Below, piece by piece: positions 43,204 to 50,465 of a stretch of 64,000 nt of DNA. Position 1 is the stretch's first letter, and every line of letters begins with the position of its first letter. The notes under the pieces were generated by a model that worked only from the letters and a program-made list of their open reading frames with translations, did not search any database and had not been told where the DNA came from. The position numbers and the translations under genes are program-made. This DNA is from Brachybacterium muris (lineage in GTDB: Bacteria > Actinomycetota > Actinomycetes > Actinomycetales > Dermabacteraceae). Location: the NCBI RefSeq assembly GCF_016907455.1, contig NZ_JAFBCB010000001.1, positions 1,488,001 to 1,552,000 of the forward strand. Reading direction: 5' to 3'.

Positions 43204-43946
43204 GCGTGATCGATAACGACACGAAGCGGAAGCTGCGCGAGATGGGCGCGACCGCGCTGCTGGACGCGATCGATGCCCAGGATGAGGCTCACGTGCTGGG
43301 GATGTCGTTCCAGGAACGGCTCCAGCTGATCGTGGACGAGGCGCATTCCATCTTCAATCATGGAAAGGTCGAGGGTCTGATCCGCCGGGCGGGGCTGCGT
43401 TATCCCGGAGCGGACCTGCGGCGGCTGGATCTGGTCGAGGAACGGGGACTGAACCGGAACGTGATCGCGCAACTGGCAACCTGCTCCTTCATCCAGCGGC
43501 AACAGAACGTGGTCTTCCAGGGCTTCACCGGCTCAGGGAAGTCCTACCTCGGCTGCGCGCTGGCGAAGCAGGCCTGCCAGCACCGGCTCCGAGCCCACTA
43601 CATCCGAATGCCCGACCTCGAAGAGGCCTGGGCCCTGGCAAAGGACAAGCCGCAGGGCCAGACGAAGTTCCTGCGGAAGTACTCCACGTTCTCGCTGCTG
43701 GTGATCGACGAGTGGCTGCTGGACCATCCTGACGAGGGAATGCGTTCGATGCTGCTGGAACTGCTCGAGCGCCGCTATGACACCGGCTCGACCGTGTTCT
43801 GCACCCAGTACCCGAAGAAGGACTGGCACGCCCGGCTCGGTGGAGCAGTCCACGCCGATGCGATCATGGACCGCATCGTGCACAACACAATCTGGATCGA
43901 CACCGGCGACAGGAACATGCGAGAACACACCGCACTGCCCCAGTGA
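43200..43946 (+). CDS. istB: IS21-family ATPase helper IstB (inner copy)
   Basis: A 248-residue DnaC-like AAA+ ATPase that helps IstA choose and use targets. Walker A is GFTGSGKS (108-115) and Walker B LLVIDEW. The GTG start overlaps the istA stop. This is the only intact istB in the window, so it could serve both elements. Confidence 0.95.
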   Translation: MSVIDNDTKRKLREMGATALLDAIDAQDEAHVLGMSFQERLQLIVDEAHSIFNHGKVEGLIRRAGLRYPGADLRRLDLVEERGLNRNVIAQLATCSFIQRQQNVVFQGFTGSGKSYLGCALAKQACQHRLRAHYIRMPDLEEAWALAKDKPQGQTKFLRKYSTFSLLVIDEWLLDHPDEGMRSMLLELLERRYDTGSTVFCTQYPKKDWHARLGGAVHADAIMDRIVHNTIWIDTGDRNMREHTALPQ

Positions 43947-44046
43947 CCCGATGCCGGCGGGAGCCAGTGGTCCCCACCGCGGCGGCTACTGGCCCCCGTC
44001 GGCACGATCGGCGGTCCCCAAGAGCAAGATTCGGTGGCTCCCACGA

Positions 44047-44250
44047 CTACGAATACTCAGCCCGGCGGATCAGACCCTCGACCTTTCCATGATTGAAGAT
44101 GGAATGCGCCTCGTCCACGATCAGCTGGAGCCGTTCCTGGAACGACATCCCCAGCACGTGAGCCTCATCCTGGGCATCGATCGCGTCCAGCAGCGCGGTC
44201 GCGCCCATCTCGCGCAGCTTCCGCTTCGTGTCGTTATCGATCACGCTCAC
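44047..44250 (-). pseudogene. istB: outer istB, 5' fragment
   Basis: The first 64 codons of the outer copy's IstB, ending at GLIRRA; translation then runs into the inner element's right end and stops after three residues (EYS). It lacks the ATPase domain, so it is non-functional. Confidence 0.92.
44060..44065. repeat. target site duplication of inner IS, right copy
   Basis: GCCCGG directly after the inner element's terminal CA; matches 41473-41478. Confidence 0.9.
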
Positions 44251-45809
44251 CGGACACCTCCGGCGTAGTAGTCGGCGCCACGGACGTATCCGCCGTCTTC
44301 CGCGGGTTCCTCGCGGGGTGGACGCAGGGCGGCGACCTTGTCCTGCCCGGTGGCCAAGATCGGGTGCAGATGCGCATAGCGCGGTGAACGGACCCGTCCC
44401 GTCAGCGCGAGTGCGCAGGCCGCCTCGACCCGATCTACGGAGAAGCGGCGAGAGAGCCGTAGCACCGCCAACGCGGGATCCAGGCCCTGTTCCACGATCG
44501 GCACGGACTCGAAGATCCGCTGGATCACGATCACCGTGGCCGGCCCGACCCGATCTGCCCACGCCCGCACCCTCTGCGCGTCCCAGGCCTGGAAACGCTC
44601 GCCCGCAGGTAGGTCCGCGTCGTTGGTGCGGTACTCATTGCTCGCGGTCTCCGGGAGCAGCAGGTGACTGGTCAGTCGCTGGCTGCCCTGATAGATCTCC
44701 AGCGTCCGGGCCGTGATGCGCAGATCGACCTTCGCGCCGATGTGCGCGAACGGCGCGGAGTAGAAGTTCCGCGCGAACGTGACGTGCCCGTTCCTGCCCA
44801 CTCGTCGTCCGTAGTGCCATGTCGAGATCTCGTAGGGCACCGCCGGCAGCGGCGTCAGCAGCGGCCGCTCCTCCGCGTCGAACACGCTGGCGCGGGATCC
44901 GGGCCGCTTCTGGAACGGCTCCGCGTTATAGGCCTCCATCCGCTGCCCGATGGCGGCTGCAAGTTCGGGCAGGGACGTGAATCGCTGATCCCGCAGCCCG
45001 GCGATGACCCAGGTCGCGACGTGCGCGACGGTGTTCTCCACGCTCGCCTTGTCTTTCGGTTTCCGCACCCTCCCCGGGAGCACCGCCGCCGAGTAATGCG
45101 CTGCCATCTCGCGATACGCATCGTTCAGGACGATCTCGCCCTCGCGGGGGTGCTTCACCACACCGGTCTTGAGGTTGTCCGGAACGATCCTCGGGACCGT
45201 CCCGCCCAGCGCCTCGAACATCGCTACGTGCGCTCGCAGCCAGGACTCCTGGCGCATATCCAGCGCCGGGAAGCAGAACGCGTAACGAGAAAAAGGCAGG
45301 CAGGCAACGAACAAGAACACCTTCGAGACCTCGCCGGTGACCGGATCGGCCAGCTCCATCGTGGGGCCGGACCAGTCGACCTCCACGCTCTGGCCGGCCT
45401 TGTGACCGACTCTCGAAGCGGCACCGGTGACCATGACGTGGTGCTGGTAGGTGCGGCAAAACCGGTCATACCCCATCGCCGGATCCCCAGCCGCCGTGGT
45501 CGCGTCGAAGTACTCGCCGTGCAACAGCTTCAGCGTCACGCCGACCCTGGCCATCTCTCGATGGACCTGTTCCCAGTCCGGCTGTGCGAACACGCTCTCG
45601 TGCTCGCCCCGGCCCGGGAACAACCGGGCATACACCTGCTCATCGGCGACGTCCGCGATATCGCCCCACCCGATCCCTGCAGCGTCAGCGGCCTCGAACA
45701 CCGCCCTCACGGACTTGCGGGACATGCCCTGCGAGGACGAAATCGCTCGCCCCGACAGACCTTCTGCGCGCAGCTGGAGCACCAGCTTCGCCCTGATCTT
45801 CCGTACCAT
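44247..45809 (-). CDS. istA: IS21-family transposase IstA (outer copy)
   Basis: The outer element's transposase, 520 residues, identical in translation to the inner copy and with the same DDE residues. It is intact although its partner istB is cut, so the outer copy could move only with IstB from another copy. Its hairpin leader lies at 45818-45858. Confidence 0.94.
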   Translation of the reverse strand: MVRKIRAKLVLQLRAEGLSGRAISSSQGMSRKSVRAVFEAADAAGIGWGDIADVADEQVYARLFPGRGEHESVFAQPDWEQVHREMARVGVTLKLLHGEYFDATTAAGDPAMGYDRFCRTYQHHVMVTGAASRVGHKAGQSVEVDWSGPTMELADPVTGEVSKVFLFVACLPFSRYAFCFPALDMRQESWLRAHVAMFEALGGTVPRIVPDNLKTGVVKHPREGEIVLNDAYREMAAHYSAAVLPGRVRKPKDKASVENTVAHVATWVIAGLRDQRFTSLPELAAAIGQRMEAYNAEPFQKRPGSRASVFDAEERPLLTPLPAVPYEISTWHYGRRVGRNGHVTFARNFYSAPFAHIGAKVDLRITARTLEIYQGSQRLTSHLLLPETASNEYRTNDADLPAGERFQAWDAQRVRAWADRVGPATVIVIQRIFESVPIVEQGLDPALAVLRLSRRFSVDRVEAACALALTGRVRSPRYAHLHPILATGQDKVAALRPPREEPAEDGGYVRGADYYAGGVR

Positions 45810-45968
45810 TCCAGATTGCTCCTTCCGCCGCGTGCCCTATACACACGGCGGAAGGAGCGTAGACAGAGCGGCCCCAACGACACCACTGGTGGTCCCGAAC
45901 GACGCCACCGCTACGGCAGCGACGTGGCACCCGAACCCTCGATCAGCGGACCCCAGCGAGGCGAATAT

Positions 45969-47687
45969 TCACTCCAGCCCCCGCACTGCCGAGGCTGGGG
46001 TGTTCCACGGGTCGATGTCCCCGTGCGCGCGGGCCGCGGCCGCGGCCTTGTCCTCACCGGCGACCAGGACGCCCACGTGACGGGCCGAGTTCAGCACCGG
46101 CCACGTCAGCGAGATCCGCTCCGTTGGCGGTTTGGGGGAGTCGTCCACACCTACTGCACTGGCCCCGGTCTCCCGCTGATCGGGATGCTCCGGGAACAGG
46201 GAGGCCACGTGCCCGTCGGGCCCCATGCCCAGCCACAGCACGTCGAAGAACGCCCTGCCCCGGGTGCGGAACGGCTGGTCGCCGCCGGCGAGGTCCAGCT
46301 GCTGGCCGTACCAGGCAGCACCCTCCTCACGGGACACGCCGTCGAAGGGGGAGGGCATGCGGTGGATGTTGCGCTCCGGCATGCCCGCCTCATGCAGCGG
46401 CACCAGCAGGCTCTCGCGCACCTGCTTCTCGTTGCGATCATCGGACTCCGGGTCCACGAACCGCTCATCGCCCCACCACACGTGAAGGCCCTCGAGGGCA
46501 GAGTCCCCGCCGGTATTCCCCGTCGCCGTCCCCTTCAGGGCCGAGCGGAGCGCACTGGGCAGCGCAGCCGCCGCCTTGGTGCCCACGGTGCCGCCGGTCA
46601 CCACCAGGTGGGCGACACTGCGCTCGGTGAGCGCCTGGACGAGGCGGGCAGCGGCATCCTCCGCAGCCGCCTGGGCGACCGCGTCGGCATCGTCCAGCAC
46701 ACGGTCCTGAGGATCGGGCTTGCCACCGGCGAACACGGCGGCGTCCTCGATCCCGCTGAAGGCATGGGCGAGCACCTCGCCGTACACCTCGTCGGGGTCC
46801 AGGCGCCGCAGCTCCTCCGCCAGCAGCTCGTACAGCGAGCGCCGCGGCATGGTGACGTGCTGACCGTCCTCATCGCCCGGCAGGCTCATCACGATCGCGT
46901 CCTCGTCACCGTCCTTGCCGGGGGTGCGGGCCAGGGAGATGGTGCCGTCCTCACGGTCCAGGTGCACGCCGAGCACACCGGGACCATCGGCCTCGCCCTC
47001 ACCGGGAGCGGCGATCTCCACCTCGATGTCCAGCGCGTGCTCGAGCCAGGAGGCCATCAGCACCACCGAGGGATCGTCCTTGTGGCCCACCACCCGGATC
47101 GCCTTCGGCGTGGTGGCCGGAGGGATCTCGAACACGCTGGCCACCAGGCCGCGCCAGTTGGTCAGGCGCGACCAGGCCAGGTCCGAGTCGCCGCTGGCGT
47201 AGCCGCGGCGCAGGCGCTTCAGGGTGGCCAGGGGGTCCTCGCAGGCGGCGGCATCGGTGATGCGACGCTGCGACATGGAGCCCAGCACGTCGTGGACGGG
47301 GGAGGAGGGCGCACCTTCCGGCCACCAGGTGACGATCGGGGCGTCGGCCAGCAGCAGCGGCATGATCAGGGTGTCCAGGGAGTACAGGATCTCCCCGCGG
47401 GCCCGCAGGATCACGATCTCGCCGGCCCCGGCGTCGCGGCCCACCCGCACCTCGGCGTCCAGGCCGCTGGAGGCGGCATCGGGGTCGGTGTCCACCACGA
47501 TCACCCGCGCGGGGTGCTCGTGGCTGGCTCGCACGGCGGCCTCGACGGGACCGTCGATGTCGTCACCGGTGGCGACGATGATGAGGGTGAGGACCCGGCC
47601 GATGGTGGTCGCGCCGAAGGTCTCCCGCATCTGCATCATGGTCTTCTCGACCTCGGATGCGGTGGTGTCGGTAAGGGTGGTGATCAC
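45969..47687 (-). CDS. OpcA / 6-phosphogluconolactonase fusion, truncated by IS
   Basis: A single 572-codon frame. Residues 1 to about 320 are the glucose-6-phosphate dehydrogenase assembly protein OpcA (ending near YGEVLAHAFSGIEDAAVFAGG); about 328-572 are 6-phosphogluconolactonase, with VVTGGTVGTKAAAAL, LHVWWGDERFV and WLGMGPDGHVASLFPEH. No stop, frameshift or internal Met with a ribosome binding site separates them, so it reads as a true fusion of genes that are usually separate. The insertion sequence supplies the stop: codons Gly-Leu-Glu are followed by TGA from its terminus, losing the last 14 residues. GTG at 47687 overlaps the zwf stop (GTGA). Confidence 0.9.
   Translation of the reverse strand: MITTLTDTTASEVEKTMMQMRETFGATTIGRVLTLIIVATGDDIDGPVEAAVRASHEHPARVIVVDTDPDAASSGLDAEVRVGRDAGAGEIVILRARGEILYSLDTLIMPLLLADAPIVTWWPEGAPSSPVHDVLGSMSQRRITDAAACEDPLATLKRLRRGYASGDSDLAWSRLTNWRGLVASVFEIPPATTPKAIRVVGHKDDPSVVLMASWLEHALDIEVEIAAPGEGEADGPGVLGVHLDREDGTISLARTPGKDGDEDAIVMSLPGDEDGQHVTMPRRSLYELLAEELRRLDPDEVYGEVLAHAFSGIEDAAVFAGGKPDPQDRVLDDADAVAQAAAEDAAARLVQALTERSVAHLVVTGGTVGTKAAAALPSALRSALKGTATGNTGGDSALEGLHVWWGDERFVDPESDDRNEKQVRESLLVPLHEAGMPERNIHRMPSPFDGVSREEGAAWYGQQLDLAGGDQPFRTRGRAFFDVLWLGMGPDGHVASLFPEHPDQRETGASAVGVDDSPKPPTERISLTWPVLNSARHVGVLVAGEDKAAAAARAHGDIDPWNTPASAVRGLE
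45972..45977. repeat. target site duplication of outer IS, right copy
   Basis: CTCCAG abuts the element end at 45971; identical to 40798-40803. Within the opcA-pgl gene it encodes Leu-Glu. Confidence 0.9.
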
Positions 47688-49225
47688 GGTCGCCTCCAGG
47701 TGCGCCCGTCGCGGGCGAGCATCTCGTGTGCGGTATCGGGTCCCCAGGAGCCGGGGCGGTAGGGGGCGGGCCTGAGGTTCTCGGCCCAGAACTCGGTGAT
47801 GGGGTCGAGGATCTTCCAGCTCAGCTCCACCTCCTTCTGGCGGGGGAACAGTGGCGGGTCGCCCAGCAGCATGTCCAGGATCAGGCGCTCGTACGCCTCC
47901 GGGGACTCCTCGGTGAAGTTCATGCCGTAGGCGAAGTCCATGGTCACGTCCCGCACCTCCATCTGGGTGCCGGGCACCTTGGACCCGAATCGCATGGTCA
48001 CGCCCTCGTCGGGCTGCACCCGGATCACGATGGCGTTCTGCCCCAGGTCAGCGGTGTCGGTGGAGCGGAACGGCAGGAACGGGGCACGCTTGAGGATCAC
48101 CGCGATCTCGGTGACGCGGCGGCCCAGGCGCTTGCCGGCCCGCAGGTAGAACGGCACCCCGGCCCAGCGGCGGGTGGCGATGTCCAGACGGATCGCGGCG
48201 AAGGTCTCGGTGGTGGAGTCGGCGGGGATGCCGTCCTCCTCGAGGTAGGACCTGACCTTCTCGCCGCCCTGCCAGCCGCCCACGTACTGCCCGCGCGCGG
48301 TGTGCGCGGCGAGGTCCTCGGGCAGTTCGACGGCGGAGAGCACCTTCTCCTTCTCGGCCCGCAGGTCCGAGGCGCGGAAGGAGACCGGCTCCTCCATGGC
48401 CGTCAGGGCCAACAGCTGCAGCAGGTGATTCTGGATCACGTCACGGGCGGTGCCGATGCCGTCGTAGTAGCCGGCGCGGGAGCCGATGCCGATGTCCTCG
48501 GCCATGGTGATCTGCACGTGGTCCACGTAGGTGGCGTTCCACACCGGCTCGAACATCTGGTTGGCGAAGCGCAGCGCCAGGATGTTCTGCACCGTCTCCT
48601 TGCCCAGGTAGTGGTCGATGCGGAACACGTCCTCGGGACGGAACGCCTTCTCGACGACGTCGTTGAGCTCGCGGGCGGAGGCCAGGTCGTGGCCGAAGGG
48701 CTTCTCGATCACCACGCGACGCCAGGAGCCGTCACGGGGAGTGTTCAGGCCGGAGTCCGCCAGCTGCTGGCACACCTCGGGGAAGGCGCTGGGCGGGATC
48801 GACAGGTAGAAGGCGTGGTTGCCGCCGGTGCCGCGGGTGGCGTCCAGCTCCGAGACCACCTCGGTGAGCCGTTCGAAGGCCGCCGTGTCGTCGAACTCGC
48901 CGGTGACGAACCGGAGCCCGCCGCGCAGCTGCTCGAAGACGCTGTCGGTGAAGGGGGTGCGGGCGTGCTCGGAGACGCTCTTGCGCACGTAGTCCTGGAA
49001 GTCCTCGTCGGACCAGTCGCGACGACCGAAGCCCACCAGGCCGAAGCTGGGTGGCAGCAGGCCGCGATGGGTGAGGTCGTAGATCGCCGGCAGCAGCTTC
49101 TTGCGCGCCAGGTCGCCGGTGACACCGAACATCACCATGGAGCTGGGTCCGGCGATCAGCGGCAGGCGCCGGTCACGGGGGTCGCGCAGCGGGTTGACCG
49201 CCGTGGGTTCGGGGGAGTCGGTCAC
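47684..49225 (-). CDS. zwf: glucose-6-phosphate 1-dehydrogenase
   Basis: Oxidises glucose-6-phosphate with NADP, the first step of the oxidative pentose phosphate pathway. The 513-residue protein has the Rossmann GVTGDLARKKLLPAI and the active-site IDHYLGKE. GTG at 49225 is used: it has GAAAGGAC upstream and the conserved protein begins there, while the open frame before it lacks homology. A hairpin at 49270-49306 separates it from tal; opcA-pgl follows with a 4-nt overlap. Confidence 0.97.
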   Translation of the reverse strand: MTDSPEPTAVNPLRDPRDRRLPLIAGPSSMVMFGVTGDLARKKLLPAIYDLTHRGLLPPSFGLVGFGRRDWSDEDFQDYVRKSVSEHARTPFTDSVFEQLRGGLRFVTGEFDDTAAFERLTEVVSELDATRGTGGNHAFYLSIPPSAFPEVCQQLADSGLNTPRDGSWRRVVIEKPFGHDLASARELNDVVEKAFRPEDVFRIDHYLGKETVQNILALRFANQMFEPVWNATYVDHVQITMAEDIGIGSRAGYYDGIGTARDVIQNHLLQLLALTAMEEPVSFRASDLRAEKEKVLSAVELPEDLAAHTARGQYVGGWQGGEKVRSYLEEDGIPADSTTETFAAIRLDIATRRWAGVPFYLRAGKRLGRRVTEIAVILKRAPFLPFRSTDTADLGQNAIVIRVQPDEGVTMRFGSKVPGTQMEVRDVTMDFAYGMNFTEESPEAYERLILDMLLGDPPLFPRQKEVELSWKILDPITEFWAENLRPAPYRPGSWGPDTAHEMLARDGRTWRRP

Positions 49226-49269
49226 TAGGGGTCCTTTCAGCAAGGGAAGCTGAGCAGCAGGGGAGAGCG

Positions 49270-49306
49270 ACGGGGGCGGTCCACCGCACTGGTGGCCCGC
49301 CCCCGT
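49270..49306 (-). terminator. hairpin between tal and zwf
   Basis: ACGGGGGCGG and CCGCCCCCGT form a 10-bp stem with an inner CACC/GGTG stem. It is 14 bp after the tal stop and inside an otherwise continuous operon, so it may be a partial terminator or RNA-stability element. Confidence 0.6.
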
Positions 49307-49319
49307 GGCGGGTACGGGG

Positions 49320-50438
49320 TCAGCCCCGCGTGTCCTCGATGGTGGCCTTGACGGTGGAGAGCAGCTCCTCCCAGGCCTTCTCGAACTTCTCCACTCCCTC
49401 GCGCTCCAGCACGGCGAACACGTCGGCCAGGTCCACCCCGGCCTCGGCGATCGCATCGAGCACCTTCTCGCCCTTCTGGGCGGTCTCGGCGCTGAGCGGC
49501 TCCCCGGGCTCGGAGTGGTCGGCGACGGCGTCGAGGGTCTTGCCCGGCATGGTGTTCACGCTGGGGTCGGCCACCAGGGAGTCCACGTACAGCGTGTCGG
49601 GGTACTCGGGGTTCTTCACCCCGGTGGAGGCCCACAGCGGCCGCTGCACGTTGGCGCCCTTGGCCTTCAGCTCCTCGAAGCGCTCCGAGCCGAAGGCCTC
49701 CAGGTACTCCCCGAAGGCGGCCTGGGCGTTGGCGACGCCGGCGGAGCCGCGCATCACCTCGGCCTCACCGCCCAGCGCCGCGAGCCGTTCGTCGATCTCC
49801 GTGTCCACGCGGGAGACGAAGAACGAGGCGACCGAGTGGATGGTGGACAGGTCGTGGCCGTTCTCGGTGGCCTGCTCGAGACCGGCCAGGTACGCCTCGA
49901 TGACGTCCTGGTACCGGGCCACCGAGAAGATCAGGGTCACGTTGACGCTGATCCCCTTGGCGATGGTGGCGGTGATGGCCGGCAGCCCTGCCTCGGTGGC
50001 GGGGATCTTGATCATCACGTTCTCGCGGCCGACGATCCCGTGCAGGCGCTCGGCCTGCTCGATGGTCGCCTCGGTCTCGTGCGCCAGGCGCGGGTCCACC
50101 TCGATGGACACGCGACCGTCGTAGCCGCCGGAGGCCTCGTACTGCTCCTTGAACAGGTCGCAGGCGGAGCGCACGTCGTCTGTGGTGAGCACCTCGACCA
50201 CGGCCTCCACGTCCTTGCCCTCACCGGCCAGGCGCGCGATGTCCTCGTCGTACACGGAGACACCGGCGATGGCCGCCTGGAAGATCGAGGGGTTGGTGGT
50301 CACGCCCACCACGTCACGGGTGGCGATCAGCTCGGCGAGGTCGCCGGAGGTCATCGCCTGCCGGGAGAGGTCGTCGAGCCAGATCGACACGCCGGCCTCG
50401 GACAGGGCGCGGGTGCGGGGGTTTCGCTGATCGTTCAT
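49320..50438 (-). CDS. tal: transaldolase
   Basis: Transfers a dihydroxyacetone unit between sugar phosphates in the non-oxidative pentose pathway. The 372-residue protein has [11 protein letters not shown] near the start, [10 protein letters not shown] and the Schiff-base Lys in [11 protein letters not shown]. The ATG follows GGAGGA with proper spacing, and the gene begins 27 bp after tkt. The length is typical of the actinobacterial form. Confidence 0.97.
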   Translation of the reverse strand: MNDQRNPRTRALSEAGVSIWLDDLSRQAMTSGDLAELIATRDVVGVTTNPSIFQAAIAGVSVYDEDIARLAGEGKDVEAVVEVLTTDDVRSACDLFKEQYEASGGYDGRVSIEVDPRLAHETEATIEQAERLHGIVGRENVMIKIPATEAGLPAITATIAKGISVNVTLIFSVARYQDVIEAYLAGLEQATENGHDLSTIHSVASFFVSRVDTEIDERLAALGGEAEVMRGSAGVANAQAAFGEYLEAFGSERFEELKAKGANVQRPLWASTGVKNPEYPDTLYVDSLVADPSVNTMPGKTLDAVADHSEPGEPLSAETAQKGEKVLDAIAEAGVDLADVFAVLEREGVEKFEKAWEELLSTVKATIEDTRG

Positions 50439-50465
50439 CTGGTCCTCCTCAGGACTCTCGACGTC

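Larger units (their letters stand above)
41479..44059 (+). mobile_element. inner IS21-family element, complete
   Basis: A complete 2581-bp element carrying istA and istB, ending TGAATATTCG (left) and CGAATACTCA (right). Direct repeats GCCCGG flank it. It lies in opposite orientation inside the outer copy's istB. Subterminal regions carry repeated GGGACC-containing sites (see findings). No base differences between inner and outer copies were noticed by eye, so the second transposition is recent. Confidence 0.95.
40804..45971 (-). mobile_element. outer IS21-family element, interrupted by an inner copy
   Basis: A 2581-bp element in minus orientation. Its two parts are 40804-41478 (istB 3' end and right terminus) and 44060-45971 (left terminus, istA, istB 5' end). 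They would rejoin at a 6-bp duplication (41473-41478 and 44060-44065) if the inner copy were removed. Termini are TGAGTATTCG at the right end and, read inward, TGAATATTCG at the left end, matching TG...CA ends of the family. CTCCAG flanks it on both sides. It lies in the 3' end of opcA-pgl. Confidence 0.93.

Noticed and set aside
44664-47762. 1032-codon frame crossing the IS right end into opcA-pgl
   Set aside because: Antisense to istA and opcA-pgl and crosses an insertion junction, so it is accidental.
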